Shown: positions 52,432 through 63,060 of the stretch, one piece after another | How positions within the stretch are numbered: the stretch's first letter is position 1 | Layout: every line of letters starts with the position of its first letter | Assembly: GCF_000060345.1 (NCBI RefSeq) | Contig: NC_008571.1 | Coordinates: 3,476,501-3,540,500, forward strand | Direction of reading: 5' to 3' | Origin: Christiangramia forsetii KT0803 | GTDB lineage: Bacteria > Bacteroidota > Bacteroidia > Flavobacteriales > Flavobacteriaceae | DNA length: 64,000 nt | Position numbers and translations under genes: made by a program | Notes under the pieces: generated by a model | Seen by the model: the letters and a program-made list of their open reading frames with translations, nothing else | What the model was told of the DNA's origin: nothing | Databases searched by the model: none

Positions 52432-53328
52432 CTAATCGTCATCAGATTCTCCATATTCATCCCATAAAGATTTGGAATCAGTCTTTAGGAAATCAATACT
52501 CTTTTTGATCACGTGTTTAAATTCCTTCGGAAGTTCTTGTTCTTCCCATGGATGTTCAGTTCCAAAAACATGATCGGCATTTTCAACTAGTAATAGCTTT
52601 GGTGCCGGGCTCCATTCAAATAAATTTCCTGCTTCTCCAATAGAAACGCTGGTATCACTACTTCCGTGAGCGATTAAATGCGGAATTTGAAGTTTCTTTG
52701 CCGCCTTTTTTATATTTAGACGCTCTTTGTTTTCTTTAAAGTTCTTATAAAACTGGTAATGATGAGGTAATTGCTGACCTGTTCTTGTGTTTTTAATATA
52801 CCGTACACCTTTTTTCTCCCATGCTTCAAGTTCCTTAGTTTCGGGAAAACGGGAAGCAAAGTCTGAAACAGAAGCGAGCGTAATAACTTTTGTAATCCTT
52901 TTATCTTCAGCAGCCTTTAGAACAACAATACCTCCCCCTCTTGAATGGCCAATAAGATTAATATTATCTGGCTTAATTTGTTTAGCGAACTTAAAGTCGG
53001 GTAGAAGTGTCCAATCTATTACAGATTGCAGATCATCTAATTCAATAACATAATTATTATCACCAAAGGCTTCAATATTTAGAAATTTTGTAGGGTTCTC
53101 TGCATCAGTACCGTTATGGCTAAAATTGAATTTAAGGAAGAAAAAGCCTTCGTCAGCAATTTGCTCACCCATTTTATCCCATGCACCCCAGTCTTTAAAA
53201 CCTTTGTAGCCATGACAAAAAATAACGATTGGTTTTGGTTTACCATCGTCCTTAAAAATAATATCGGCTGCTATAGGTTTATTGTGTTTGCCATCTATGA
53301 CAATATTCTTTTCTCTAGAAACTTCCAT
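52432..53328 (-). CDS. Alpha/beta hydrolase (S9/dienelactone-hydrolase-like)
   Basis: A 298-residue cytoplasmic hydrolase. Nucleophile Ser in GHSRGGGIVVL, acid in AHGSSDTSVS and His in NADHVFGTEHPW form the triad; HGYKGFKDWGAWD lines the oxyanion side. No signal peptide. Substrate unknown. It begins 14 bp inside the end of the AddB-like gene and is probably on the same transcript. Confidence 0.9.
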   Translation of the reverse strand: MEVSREKNIVIDGKHNKPIAADIIFKDDGKPKPIVIFCHGYKGFKDWGAWDKMGEQIADEGFFFLKFNFSHNGTDAENPTKFLNIEAFGDNNYVIELDDLQSVIDWTLLPDFKFAKQIKPDNINLIGHSRGGGIVVLKAAEDKRITKVITLASVSDFASRFPETKELEAWEKKGVRYIKNTRTGQQLPHHYQFYKNFKENKERLNIKKAAKKLQIPHLIAHGSSDTSVSIGEAGNLFEWSPAPKLLLVENADHVFGTEHPWEEQELPKEFKHVIKKSIDFLKTDSKSLWDEYGESDDD

Positions 53329-56071
53329 ATTTCTTTTTTATTTCCTTTTCTATAAATGGAATCTCCGGATTACAGATTTCCATAATTAAATTCTTTAATT
53401 CATTTTGGAACATTTCTAAAGTTTCCCCAGTAATTAAAGAGTCTTTTTGTCGTGTTCCAGCTTCTCTTTTTTCAAACTTTAAAAATCCTGACTTTAAATT
53501 TTTAAAGGAAACAATCCCTGCTTCGGCGGGGAATTTAAGACCTTTCTCGAGCGCAATCAAGGAGGCGTAAGTTAAAACCTGAAAACTTTTTGAGTAATTG
53601 TCATAATCTTTTGTTATTTCCCCCCAATCAGTGACATTCAGATTTCTAGACTCCACTTTTCCGGTCTTATAATCTATAATTCTGGGGGTAGATTTAGAAT
53701 TTTCAAAGCGGTCTACTTTTCCGCGAAGATAAACCGAAAAAGGCAATTTTTCGATAGGAAGTTTTACTTTGAGGTCTTTTTCGATTTGAATTATTTGAAT
53801 CTCTTCTCCTTGTTTTAATCTTTTTAATTCGAATCTCAGGAAATTGTGCAGATAGCGTTTGGCGACTTCAAAAATTAAAAGGTTTTTTCCCTTCTCCAGT
53901 GGTATTTTGCTGTAGGTTTTAGAGAATTCATTTGCGATTTCACGATCTGCAATTTTTATAAAACCCTGAATAATCTCTTCAGTAATTAATTTTCCTTCAT
54001 AAGGTTTATAGAGATTTTCCAGAGCATCATGAACTACCGTACCTAAAGTATTGAAAGCTACTGTTTCCTCAACTTCTTCCTGATCCCTGACTCCCAGAAC
54101 ATATTGATGATAGAAATCAAGCGGATTCCTGATATAAGTAGTAAGTGCCGAAGGGGAAAACCCGGAATTTGCCAGGGACTTCAATTTGTCCATGATTTCA
54201 GGAGTTTTCCTTACCTCTTTCAGATTCTTGTTAATTCCTGGTACTTCGGGACTAATGAGTAGTTTTCTAAGAGTATGAGTTTTAAGATTTTCAATTTCCA
54301 GTTGGGTTATGAACCTGCTCTTTTCACCGGAATTTAAACCATCTGCCTCCGTGTTATAAAGCAAATACACATTTTTAGCCCTTTGTAGCAATCTGTAGAA
54401 ATGATAGGTATATACAGCGTCTTTTTCCCGGTAAGTAGGGAGTTTGTATTCCTGTTTAAGATCATAAGGAATAAAAGAATTATCAGATTTTCCCGCGGGC
54501 AAAACTCCTTCATTCAATGAAGTGATAATTACCGTTTCAAAATCTAATGCCCGGGATTCCAGCATTCCCATTAATTGAAGACCCTGAAATGGTCTTCCCT
54601 GAAAATCCAGGGTTTCGGTGCCTACCATCTCTCTATAAAATCCATAAAGCGATTTTATTGTTTTAAGATGGGGATAGGTTTCATTAAGGTTTTGCAGTTT
54701 ATTAAAAAGAATATGGAAATGGTATAGAAACTCCAGAGCGATTTTGTCTTCTTCCTTTTTTAAATGGGTTTTTAGATTCTGAATTATCTGCTGAACATCT
54801 GAAATGAATATTGAAACAGCGTCATTTTTTGGGTTGAAGCAGGCAGTAATCAGTTCTTTTATTTCGGTTGGAAAAGAGGAAATAATCTTTTTGGGTTCTA
54901 AATAGATCAGGTTTTCTGAATTTATTTTGATTATTAACTCTTCAGCATAATTTTTCAGAATAGGATTAAAAGATGGATGGTTAATGATTGAAATTACATC
55001 CTTATAATAATAGGTATCCGTCTTATTAATATGAATTTGGAAAAGACTTTCGAAAAGTGAATTTATAGGGGCATTTTTCACCGGAAACCCCATAGTGATA
55101 TTCAAATCCTGTATTTCCTCCGGTAATGAATTTAAGACAGGTAAAAGTAACTCCTCTTCACCAAGAACAATGGCGGTATTTTCCAGTTGGGCGGAGTTAA
55201 GATTAGTCAATATTTCTCCAAGGTATTTTGCCTGGCCAATATTTTTAGGAACTCCTATTAGTTCAAATTGTTTTTCTTTTCCAAAGTTCTCTGATAATTC
55301 ATTTGGTTCATTATCCTGGTAATATTTCCAGTTCTTAAAATAATCTCTAATGAAAATAGAGGCTCCATGAGCTGGATCTTTGTAGAAAGTTTTATCCAAA
55401 TCCCAGTAAATTTCAGCTAATTTGGTTTCTAGTAAATTTTGAATAATTAATTGTTCGGAAGCGTTCAAGGCATTAAAACCTATAAATACATGTTTTTGCT
55501 TGTGAGTTGCCGCATAGTCGGTGATGTTTTCTGCAGCCTTTCTGTAAATAAGGCCTTGATATCCCTGGTTTTTAGAAAGTAATTTCCTGGACAGTGCCTC
55601 GTAAAAACCAGGTAGATTTTTCCAGAATTTCAAGTATCTCTTAATTAGGTCGGTTTTTTCATCTTTCAAATACCAGTGATTTATATCCTGAATTCCGGCT
55701 AAGTAGTTAAAAAATGGTTTATAATCAATGAGGTAACGATCAATTTCATTAAAGTCATGGATAAGGTTTTGAGCCCAGGTTATAAAGGTTTCAAAGTCTT
55801 CCAGGCTATTTTCTTCAGTTAGATCTTCATATACATCATAAAATTCGAAAAGACTGGAAGTATTATCTATAGATTCCAGACCCGAGACGACTTCAGTAAA
55901 TTCTTCAATGCTATAAATAGTAGGAGAAAACAGGTTTTTATCTGAGATGGAAGAGAGCTCTTTGATAAGATAGGATCCAGCTCTTTTACTGGGAAGTATA
56001 AAGGTAACTTCAGATAAAGGAGTGCCTGAATTTTTAAGTTTCTGTAGAACTTCGCGTATAAATGATTCCAT
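53315..56071 (-). CDS. PD-(D/E)XK nuclease family protein, AddB-like subunit
   Basis: A 918-residue protein that plays the AddB role in double-strand-break resection. The N-terminal region is a helicase-like fold without a proper Walker A (ILPSKRAGSYLIKEL), the middle has superfamily-1-like stretches (SLNEGVLPAGKSD, RLLQRAKNVYLLYNTE), and the C-terminal nuclease domain carries LRGKVDRF and IIDYKTGKV with the Asp and Lys of the active site. Only two cysteines are present, so the four-Cys Fe-S cluster of B. subtilis AddB is absent. I chose the ATG at 56071; an upstream in-frame ATG reads through the terminator hairpin. Partner at 59016-62123. Confidence 0.87.
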   Translation of the reverse strand: MESFIREVLQKLKNSGTPLSEVTFILPSKRAGSYLIKELSSISDKNLFSPTIYSIEEFTEVVSGLESIDNTSSLFEFYDVYEDLTEENSLEDFETFITWAQNLIHDFNEIDRYLIDYKPFFNYLAGIQDINHWYLKDEKTDLIKRYLKFWKNLPGFYEALSRKLLSKNQGYQGLIYRKAAENITDYAATHKQKHVFIGFNALNASEQLIIQNLLETKLAEIYWDLDKTFYKDPAHGASIFIRDYFKNWKYYQDNEPNELSENFGKEKQFELIGVPKNIGQAKYLGEILTNLNSAQLENTAIVLGEEELLLPVLNSLPEEIQDLNITMGFPVKNAPINSLFESLFQIHINKTDTYYYKDVISIINHPSFNPILKNYAEELIIKINSENLIYLEPKKIISSFPTEIKELITACFNPKNDAVSIFISDVQQIIQNLKTHLKKEEDKIALEFLYHFHILFNKLQNLNETYPHLKTIKSLYGFYREMVGTETLDFQGRPFQGLQLMGMLESRALDFETVIITSLNEGVLPAGKSDNSFIPYDLKQEYKLPTYREKDAVYTYHFYRLLQRAKNVYLLYNTEADGLNSGEKSRFITQLEIENLKTHTLRKLLISPEVPGINKNLKEVRKTPEIMDKLKSLANSGFSPSALTTYIRNPLDFYHQYVLGVRDQEEVEETVAFNTLGTVVHDALENLYKPYEGKLITEEIIQGFIKIADREIANEFSKTYSKIPLEKGKNLLIFEVAKRYLHNFLRFELKRLKQGEEIQIIQIEKDLKVKLPIEKLPFSVYLRGKVDRFENSKSTPRIIDYKTGKVESRNLNVTDWGEITKDYDNYSKSFQVLTYASLIALEKGLKFPAEAGIVSFKNLKSGFLKFEKREAGTRQKDSLITGETLEMFQNELKNLIMEICNPEIPFIEKEIKKKYGSF

Positions 56072-56084
56072 ACGCCTAAAATAA

Positions 56085-56113
56085 AAAACGCCCCGCAATG
56101 CGGGGCGTTTTCT
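56085..56113 (-). terminator. Intrinsic terminator after ompA
   Basis: Stem ACGCCCCGC/GCGGGGCGT with AAT loop; A run on the left gives the minus-strand T tract. It separates ompA from the AddB-like gene and strongly limits read-through. Confidence 0.9.
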
Positions 56114-56134
56114 GTTATGATTTATTCAGAAAGA

Positions 56135-57553
56135 TTATTTTTTGTCTTTAGACTTATCTTTCATCTCTTTGTCTTTGTCAAGAGAAATTTCAACACGTCT
56201 GTTATCCTGTCTTCCTTTTGCAGTACTGTTAGTAGCAATAGGTTGAGTTTCACCGTAACCTTCAGAAGTTAATCTTTTTGCAGGAATACCGTTTTGCTCT
56301 AACCAAGTAGCTACAGATGCAGCACGCTCTTTAGAAAGTTTCATGTTATAAGAATCACTACCAGAACTATCTGTATGTCCCTCAATGTGGAAGATAGTAG
56401 TAGAATACTCATGCATGATATCATGGATTGATTGAAGTGCTTCTTCAGATTCTGGTCTGATAGTCGCTTTGTTCAAGTCGAAAAGTACAGTCTTAGAATA
56501 CTCATTCAATTCAGAAATTACTTCAGCAGTTGGTTCTGGACATCCGTTAGATGCAGCAGGACCAGCTTCTTCTGGACAATCGTCATCTTTATCAAGAACT
56601 CCGTCACCGTCAGTATCAGCCCAAGGACATCCGTCGTTTTCAGCAGGACCAGCTTCGTCTGGACAGTTATCTTCATCATCTCTTACACCATCACCATCAG
56701 CATCTGGACAACCGTTCATTTCAGCAAGACCAGCAACTTCTGGACAATCATCATCAGGATCAGCTACACCGTCACCATCAGAATCAGGACATCCGTCAAA
56801 TTCAGCAAGACCAGCTTCATTAGGACAAGCATCCTGACGATCTTCGATTCCATCACCGTCAGTATCAGGACAACCGTTGAATTCTTCTAGACCTGGTTGT
56901 TCTGGACATTCATCATCTTTATCATAAATTCCGTCACCGTCAGAATCAGTTCCTCCGAACATAAATTTGATTCCAGCAGCATGTTGGAAATGTTGAGCTC
57001 CATCAGTATCAAATGTATGCTTGTATTTAGATTCAAGTGTTAATGCAATGTTGTCTGAAAACCAAAAGTTAACTCCAGCCTTACCGTTTAAGGTAGGGTT
57101 GCTAAAATTCTCAAGGTCAGATCCGTCTTGATCACCAATCCAGGTATAACCACCACCAATACCAAGAACGGGATCAATCCACCCATCGTTAAGTAAAGCT
57201 CTAAGGCTATAATCTGCACTAAGATCAACAGCATAGTATGATAAATCTCCAACAGATCTATCTCCATACTTATCAATTTGGTTGATAGAACCACTTATTT
57301 CACCAACAAATCCAGCTCCAATATATCTGGATACAGATAATTTAGAAACCGCTGGTAGAATATTCCAGTGATCTCCAGTATTGAAGTATTCGTCGAACAT
57401 ACCGCCAAGAGGTGCGTCTTCACCAGTTGGGTAGAAGTCAACTGCATTGGTACCTATACCAATTGCCCATGGGTTGTCGGCATCCTGTGCCTGAACCGAA
57501 GTAAAGCCCAAAAACAGTAGTGAGGCCAGTACAATTTTGCTAAGATGTTTCAT
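56135..57553 (-). CDS. OmpA family outer membrane protein with thrombospondin type 3 repeats
   Basis: A 472-residue protein with signal peptide (to about residue 22), a beta-barrel of about 180 residues, at least five calcium-binding TSP3 repeats ([15 protein letters not shown] type, about 203-330) and a C-terminal OmpA-like murein-binding domain with [31 protein letters not shown] and the RRVEISL end. A charged tail ([14 protein letters not shown]) closes it. It links outer membrane and wall. The TSP3 region is nearly repetitive in DNA. The promoter is among the best in the window, consistent with a very abundant protein. Confidence 0.95.
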   Translation of the reverse strand: MKHLSKIVLASLLFLGFTSVQAQDADNPWAIGIGTNAVDFYPTGEDAPLGGMFDEYFNTGDHWNILPAVSKLSVSRYIGAGFVGEISGSINQIDKYGDRSVGDLSYYAVDLSADYSLRALLNDGWIDPVLGIGGGYTWIGDQDGSDLENFSNPTLNGKAGVNFWFSDNIALTLESKYKHTFDTDGAQHFQHAAGIKFMFGGTDSDGDGIYDKDDECPEQPGLEEFNGCPDTDGDGIEDRQDACPNEAGLAEFDGCPDSDGDGVADPDDDCPEVAGLAEMNGCPDADGDGVRDDEDNCPDEAGPAENDGCPWADTDGDGVLDKDDDCPEEAGPAASNGCPEPTAEVISELNEYSKTVLFDLNKATIRPESEEALQSIHDIMHEYSTTIFHIEGHTDSSGSDSYNMKLSKERAASVATWLEQNGIPAKRLTSEGYGETQPIATNSTAKGRQDNRRVEISLDKDKEMKDKSKDKK

Positions 57554-57587
57554 ATTTAATAGTTTAGTTTTAAGTGTTAATTGTAAG

Positions 57588-57619
57588 CAAAAGTATATGC
57601 TTAATGCATATTAACAAAA
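57588..57619 (-). promoter_or_regulatory. Promoter of ompA (TTTTG - 19 bp - TACTTTTG)
   Basis: On the minus strand an exact -7 box TACTTTTG (57588-57595) follows TTTTG (57615-57619) after 19 bp, the classical Bacteroidota spacing. A leader of about 30 nt would precede the ATG. Confidence 0.65.
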
Positions 57620-57737
57620 GTAAAAATAATAAAGTTTTCTTAATTACAGCGCCCTTCCAAAGGATTTATAAGGTTTTTATTAACTGATTATCAACCGTTT
57701 TGGCGATGAATTAGAAAAATTTTAATGTGAAAAAAAA

Positions 57738-58931
57738 TTAAATAACCTTTAATTCTTTTCCTACTTTCTTAAAAGCCGCAATAGCTTTGTCTAAATGTTC
57801 TTTATTGTGAGCGGCAGAAAGTTGCACTCTAATTCTAGCTTTTCCCTTAGGAACTACGGGATAAAAGAATCCAATCACATAAATTCCTTCTTCCAGTAAT
57901 TTATCAGCCATGTCCTGAGATAATTTAGCATCGTGAAGCATTACTGGAACGATAGCTGCCTCTCCATCTATAATTTCAAAACCAGCTTCTTTAATTTCTT
58001 TTTTGAAATAAGCTGTGTTTTCCTTTAACTTTTTACGCAGACTATCATCATTTTTGAGCATATCAAATACTTTGATCGAAGCCCCTACAATAGAGGGTGC
58101 CAAAGAATTTGAAAACAAATAGGGTCTGGATCTTTGTCTTAAGATCTCAATGATCTCTTTTTTGGCAGTTGTATAACCGCCCATTGCACCACCGAGTGCT
58201 TTACCTAATGTTCCGGTAATAATATCTACCCGGTCTAAAACCCCTTTTTCTTCAGGAGTTCCAATTCCCTTCTCTCCTATAAAACCGGTAGCATGACATT
58301 CATCTATCATTACCATCGCATCATATTTATCTGCGAGGTCACATATTTTATCCAAAGGAGCTACTAATCCATCCATAGAAAACACACCGTCGGTAACAAT
58401 TAATTTGAATCTGGCTCCTTTCTCATTCGCATCTATCAATTGTTTTTCCAGGTCTTCCATATTCCCGTTTTCGTAACGGTATCTGGCAGCTTTGCACAGT
58501 CTAACGCCGTCAATAATTGAAGCATGATTGAGAGAATCAGAAATTATGGCATCTTCTTTTGTTAATAGCGGTTCAAAAATCCCTCCGTTCGCATCAAAAC
58601 AGGCAGCATAAAGTATCGTGTCTTCAGTTCCGTAGAAATCGGAAATCTTTTGTTCCAGTTCCTTGTGAATATCCTGAGTTCCGCAAATAAAACGTACGCT
58701 GGACATTCCAAATCCGTGGGTATCCATAGTATCTTTTGCGGCTTGAATTACTTCAGGATGTGAAGACAATCCCAGGTAATTATTAGCACAGAAGTTAATC
58801 ACTTCCTGGCCTGATGCTATTTTTATAACGGCATCCTGAGGCCCGGTAATAATCCGTTCCCTTTTATAAAGTCCGTCATCTTTGATTTCTTCAATTTCCT
58901 TTTCTAAATGTTCTTTTATTTTTCCGTACAT
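57738..58931 (-). CDS. kbl: Glycine C-acetyltransferase (2-amino-3-ketobutyrate CoA ligase)
   Basis: A 397-residue PLP enzyme of the alpha-oxoamine synthase group. [47 protein letters not shown] and the PLP lysine in [15 protein letters not shown] are present. It cleaves 2-amino-3-ketobutyrate with CoA to glycine and acetyl-CoA in threonine breakdown. The partner tdh is not adjacent; it sits between the AddA- and AddB-like genes. BioF is the main alternative, but the full-length similarity in the N-terminal half fits Kbl. Confidence 0.92.
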   Translation of the reverse strand: MYGKIKEHLEKEIEEIKDDGLYKRERIITGPQDAVIKIASGQEVINFCANNYLGLSSHPEVIQAAKDTMDTHGFGMSSVRFICGTQDIHKELEQKISDFYGTEDTILYAACFDANGGIFEPLLTKEDAIISDSLNHASIIDGVRLCKAARYRYENGNMEDLEKQLIDANEKGARFKLIVTDGVFSMDGLVAPLDKICDLADKYDAMVMIDECHATGFIGEKGIGTPEEKGVLDRVDIITGTLGKALGGAMGGYTTAKKEIIEILRQRSRPYLFSNSLAPSIVGASIKVFDMLKNDDSLRKKLKENTAYFKKEIKEAGFEIIDGEAAIVPVMLHDAKLSQDMADKLLEEGIYVIGFFYPVVPKGKARIRVQLSAAHNKEHLDKAIAAFKKVGKELKVI

Positions 58932-59015
58932 ATTCGTTTATTTTTCTTCTAATTATTTTGCAACATAGTCAACATAAAATTATATACCGACTCAATTCAC
59001 AAATTTAAACTTCTT

Positions 59016-62000
59016 TTATACATTCTTGATAAGAATAGGATTATTGGTATAGACCAACAAGCATTTATCTACATTATACCCCATTTCACTCAAAGCATCC
59101 GAATAATTTGAAATTTGCTTTGTATGAGTATCTACAAATCCTCCGGTTTTATAGTCGATAATAGTAATATTCTTTCCGTCGATATTTATCCTGTCTGGCC
59201 TTAAGCGTTTACCTTCTGTGGTGATAATCTCTTTTTCATTAAGATTTTTTGTTCCGCCGGTATAATATTGATGTAATTCTGGATGATTTATAATTCCTGA
59301 AATAAGATCTGTAATTTCTCTTTTAGATGCTTTAGTGATCATTCCTGAATTTATTGCCCAGATAACTGCTTTGTCAAGATCTGCAGAAGTATTGATTTGT
59401 GCCAGGATCTCATGAGCAATCTCCCCTTTCTCAATGGCTTCCTGTTGTTTAGAATCCCATAGCGAGCCAGATCTTGTAACAATATGCACGGCTTTATTTT
59501 GAGTGGAGGATGAGTAGTAATGCTTATTGGAAATACTAAAATTTCCGGCTTTTTTTGATTCAATTAATTTTTCTGAATCCCCAAATTCATATTTCAAGCT
59601 ATCATTCCATTTACCAGTAGATCTGAGATAATTGATAAGTAGATCAGGAATATTGGGAGAATTCTTGGCTTTATCGTGATAATTGGAAAGAATATATAAT
59701 TGTTGGGCAGCCCTGGTTGATGCAACATACAGTACATTTAACGTATCCAGTTCATTTTTGTAGATCAGGTCATTATATTTTGCTGCCGCATTCTCGTTCC
59801 AGTTGAGCATTTTCTGAGATGCGCTTACATAAGCGACAGGGATGTTTTCATCATTTATATTTAACCATAAATTATCATTTCTGGTATCCTGAAGGTCTGA
59901 ATTTGCAAATGGATATATCACCACCGGGAACTCCAATCCTTTAGATTTATGAATGGTCATGATCTGCACCGCATTGTCTGTTTCGGGAACCACAATGCTG
60001 AGTTTATCTTTTTTCTGATCCCATTTTTCAAGAAAATCATTCAGACTGTTCGAAGTTTTTTGAGAGGTTTCAAAAACAAAATCCAGAAAGAATTGAATGT
60101 AAGCATCAGATTTTTCAACTAAATGAAAACTTTTAATGATATACTCAATAGATTCATATAAGGAGAGTCTTTTAAGCTGCTCCATTTCAAACTGAACATT
60201 ATAATCTGAAAGCCAATCGAAGAATTCTGCTCCATTTTTTGGTAAATTTTGCAAAAGGATTTGATGAGTTTCTTCAGGAGCTACATAAGTTTCAGCTAAA
60301 TAATCAAAAACCTGGAGTTTTAATTGGTCATCCTCAGAATTCACAGAGAATGCAAGGAGATTTACTATAAACTGGACTTTTTTCGATTGGGAAAGAAGCA
60401 AGGTTTCAGACGAAATTACTGAAATTGAATGCTCGTTTAGAAATTCGGCAATGGCTACACCTTCACTCTTTTTTCTGGTTAAAATGCAAATGTCTCTTCT
60501 GTTAAGGCCTTTTAAATCCAGGTTCTTTATGATTTCCAGGATCTTTTTAGGATAGATTTCAAATTCTTCCTCCCGGTTATCGGCTTCTACAAATTCAATA
60601 TTCACATAACCGAAATCTCCTTTTTTAGGTTTTTGAGCAGACGCTTGAAAAAGCTCAGCATATTCTGGAAAACTAATTATAGATGCAGCAAACTGAAAAA
60701 AACTGTTATTGAAATTCACAATTTCAGAACCACTTCTAAAATTGTCGGGGAGATTTACCACCTTTTGTTCCGTTTGAAAAGGTGTTATCTTTAGGTTGCT
60801 AAGGTCTAATAATTGCTCAGCTCTTCCGCCACGCCACCTGTAAATACTTTGTTTGGCATCACCAACGAGCGTAAGTCCCGCAGCTTCGGCAGAATCTAAC
60901 TTGTTGCCAATTAAAGGAATTAAATTTTCCCATTGCATAGTAGAAGTATCCTGAAATTCGTCTATAAAATAATGTTGATACCGTTCACCAAGCCGTTCAT
61001 ATATAAAAGGCACCGGTTGATCTTTTACCTGCTCACTAATTTTTGGATTGAATTCTGAGATAAGGACTAGATTTCTATCTTTTTTAATCTCTTGGACTTC
61101 ACGGTTTATTTCATTTAATAAAGACAATTGTACCAGGTTTTTCCTTATTTCATTGAGAAATTCAATTTGGAAAAAAGCTTGCCTGGAAGCATTAAATATT
61201 TCGGCTATATCACTTTGAATAGAATCGAGAGCAATTTTAGCGACTTCACTTGCTTTCTTCGGATATAATGGCTGGTCTCCAATTTTTTCTGCCCATTTAG
61301 CATTAAAATTTACAGATGTATTTCCAGATTGAAGTTTTCTGAAATGTTTGGGCACATATTGCCCGCTAAAATCTGTTTCCTGGATGTCATTATTCTGTAT
61401 AAGTTCAAAAAATGAATCTGCAGTAAGTTTTAATGTTTCTCCGGCAATTTTAATGTCAGATCGCAACTTCTTACCAAATTTCTCAAAATCCTCTAAGCTT
61501 TTATTCCTTAGTTGTTCAATAGGTTTTTGGTGGTTCTCATTAATTAAGAGTTTCGAAATACTAAAAAGATCCCGACTAATATCCCAGCTTTTATCGTCAT
61601 CGGTTTTAGATAGCGTATAGTCTACAAGAACTTTTGTGAGTTTTTTATCTGAACCTGCACGACTAATCAAACTATCTACTGCTTCCAGTAAAATTTCATC
61701 GGCACTAAGTTCTACCTCAAAATTCATCGGGATGCCAAGATCTCGTGCAAAGGTTCTCAAAACCCTGTGTGTAAAACCATCGATAGTTGAAATTTCAAAA
61801 GCAGCATAGTTATGGATAATACTCTTTAAAATTTCAGCAGATTTAGTTCTGATGCACTCTGTTGAATACCCAGTTTCTTCAATAATTGCTTTTAAAAGCG
61901 GATTATTTTCTGAAGAAACTTCTGCTTTCGAGAATTCAGAAAGACTTTCTATGATCCTGGTTTTCATCTCTCCCACAGCTTTATTCGTAAAAGTTATCGC

Positions 62001-62123
62001 CAGAATATTTTTATATCGATCTCTTTTTTTAGAAGAATATAGTATGATGAGATATTCCTTTACGAGGGTAAAGGTCTTGCCCGAGCCAGCAGAGGCATTA
62101 TAAATAGTAAAAGAGTTTTTCAA
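59016..62123 (-). CDS. UvrD-like helicase/nuclease, AddA-like subunit
   Basis: A 1035-residue protein. The N-terminal helicase has Walker A NASAGSGKTFTLVKEYL, motif Ia AITFTNKAVGEMK, motif II YHFIDEFQDTSTMQW, LVGDAKQSIYRWRGG (III) and the late motifs VQIMTIHKSKGLEFPVV and LYVASTRAAQQLYIL. The C-terminal nuclease carries GEIAHEIL and RPDRI...ITIIDYKTGG. It is the motor and one nuclease of an AddAB-type complex. The start is TTG at 62123 (MKNSFTIYNASAGSGK). AddB-like partner is at 53315-56071, separated by kbl and ompA. Confidence 0.92.
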   Translation of the reverse strand: MKNSFTIYNASAGSGKTFTLVKEYLIILYSSKKRDRYKNILAITFTNKAVGEMKTRIIESLSEFSKAEVSSENNPLLKAIIEETGYSTECIRTKSAEILKSIIHNYAAFEISTIDGFTHRVLRTFARDLGIPMNFEVELSADEILLEAVDSLISRAGSDKKLTKVLVDYTLSKTDDDKSWDISRDLFSISKLLINENHQKPIEQLRNKSLEDFEKFGKKLRSDIKIAGETLKLTADSFFELIQNNDIQETDFSGQYVPKHFRKLQSGNTSVNFNAKWAEKIGDQPLYPKKASEVAKIALDSIQSDIAEIFNASRQAFFQIEFLNEIRKNLVQLSLLNEINREVQEIKKDRNLVLISEFNPKISEQVKDQPVPFIYERLGERYQHYFIDEFQDTSTMQWENLIPLIGNKLDSAEAAGLTLVGDAKQSIYRWRGGRAEQLLDLSNLKITPFQTEQKVVNLPDNFRSGSEIVNFNNSFFQFAASIISFPEYAELFQASAQKPKKGDFGYVNIEFVEADNREEEFEIYPKKILEIIKNLDLKGLNRRDICILTRKKSEGVAIAEFLNEHSISVISSETLLLSQSKKVQFIVNLLAFSVNSEDDQLKLQVFDYLAETYVAPEETHQILLQNLPKNGAEFFDWLSDYNVQFEMEQLKRLSLYESIEYIIKSFHLVEKSDAYIQFFLDFVFETSQKTSNSLNDFLEKWDQKKDKLSIVVPETDNAVQIMTIHKSKGLEFPVVIYPFANSDLQDTRNDNLWLNINDENIPVAYVSASQKMLNWNENAAAKYNDLIYKNELDTLNVLYVASTRAAQQLYILSNYHDKAKNSPNIPDLLINYLRSTGKWNDSLKYEFGDSEKLIESKKAGNFSISNKHYYSSSTQNKAVHIVTRSGSLWDSKQQEAIEKGEIAHEILAQINTSADLDKAVIWAINSGMITKASKREITDLISGIINHPELHQYYTGGTKNLNEKEIITTEGKRLRPDRINIDGKNITIIDYKTGGFVDTHTKQISNYSDALSEMGYNVDKCLLVYTNNPILIKNV

Positions 62124-62251
62124 AGAAATATTATTATCTAAATTAACTACAATTGTGAAACTTTAAATTTAAAATAAAAATGACTTTTAATGTGTAGATG
62201 CTTTTAAGTATTTTATAACACTAAATAATTTCCATTAAATACCTGAATAGC

Positions 62252-62259
62252 TAAATTTG
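62252..62259 (+). promoter_or_regulatory. -7 box (TAAATTTG) upstream of sodB
   Basis: Exact TAnnTTTG, 39 bp before the ATG. No clear -33. Confidence 0.45.
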
Positions 62260-62298
62260 GGTGAGTTTAAGTACTAATCACTAAAAAATCAGATAATT

Positions 62299-62907
62299 AT
62301 GTCTTTTGAATTACCAAAATTAAAATATGCTTTTGATGCATTGGAGCCACATATAGATGCGAAAACTATGGAAATTCACCATGGTAAGCACCATGCGGGT
62401 TATACTAAGAAACTAAATGCCGCAATCGAAGGAACCGATATGGATGGAAAAAATATCGAGAACATTTTGAAAAATCTTGATAAGTCTAATAAAGCAGTTC
62501 GTAACAACGGTGGTGGATTTTACAATCACAGTTTATTCTGGGAAATTATGTCTCCTGATGGAGGTGGAAAGCCAGAAGGTGAACTTGCAAGCGCGATAGA
62601 TGCTGCTTACGGTTCTTTTGAAGCTTTTAAGGAAGAATTTTCAAAAGCTGCGGCAGGACAGTTTGGTTCTGGATGGGCTTGGCTTTGTGTACATAACGGA
62701 GGTAAAGTAGAAGTTTGCTCAACTCCAAATCAGGATAATCCACTTATGCCAGAAGTAGGTTGTGGTGGAGCTCCAATTTTAGGACTTGATGTTTGGGAAC
62801 ATGCTTATTATTTAAATTATCAAAATAAGCGTCCAGAATATATTGATGCCTTCTTTAATGTAATAGACTGGAAAGAAGTTTCAAGTAGATATGCTAAGGC
62901 AAAATAA
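62299..62907 (+). CDS. Superoxide dismutase (Fe/Mn family)
   Basis: A 202-residue SOD with metal ligands in [21 protein letters not shown] and [19 protein letters not shown], and the FGSGWAWLC region near the active site. Either Fe or Mn could be used; the sequence alone does not decide. It removes superoxide in the cytoplasm. A terminator follows at once, and the small-RNA cluster lies beyond it on the opposite strand. Confidence 0.95.
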   Translation: MSFELPKLKYAFDALEPHIDAKTMEIHHGKHHAGYTKKLNAAIEGTDMDGKNIENILKNLDKSNKAVRNNGGGFYNHSLFWEIMSPDGGGKPEGELASAIDAAYGSFEAFKEEFSKAAAGQFGSGWAWLCVHNGGKVEVCSTPNQDNPLMPEVGCGGAPILGLDVWEHAYYLNYQNKRPEYIDAFFNVIDWKEVSSRYAKAK

Positions 62908-62935
62908 TATTATTAAAACTATTTATATAGCATAG

Positions 62936-62962
62936 AAAAGGCCGCAGATGCGGCTTTTTTTA
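62936..62962 (+). terminator. Intrinsic terminator after sodB
   Basis: Stem GCCGC-AGAT-GCGGC extended by AAAAG/CTTTT, then a T run. Confidence 0.9.
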
Positions 62963-62986
62963 TGCACTTATCTGAGTTAACGCCAT

Positions 62987-63060
62987 AAAAAAAGGCGGAA
63001 TAAATTCCACCTTTCTTTGCCCCAAATCTACCATGAACTTAACCTACTTATGCTATGGTA
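62987..63060 (-). ncRNA. Putative small RNA, tandem copy 1 (74 nt)
   Basis: Read on the minus strand it begins TACCATAGCATAAGTAGG, folds a first hairpin (TACCAT/ATGGTA, 20-nt loop), has a single-stranded GATTTGGGGCAAAG stretch, and ends in an intrinsic terminator (GGTGGAA/TTCCGCC followed by seven Ts, 62993-62987). It differs from copies 2 and 3 at a handful of bases. A TAnnTTTA box ends 3 nt before the first base. No ORF of note. It does not match any RNA family I can name. Confidence 0.6.

Noticed and set aside
56072-56098. Longer start for the AddB-like protein
   Set aside because: These codons lie inside the ompA terminator hairpin region; the conserved start is at 56071.
56469-56890. 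Long frames opposite ompA rich in Gln/His or Ser/Pro
   Set aside because: They are antisense shadows of the repetitive TSP3 coding region.
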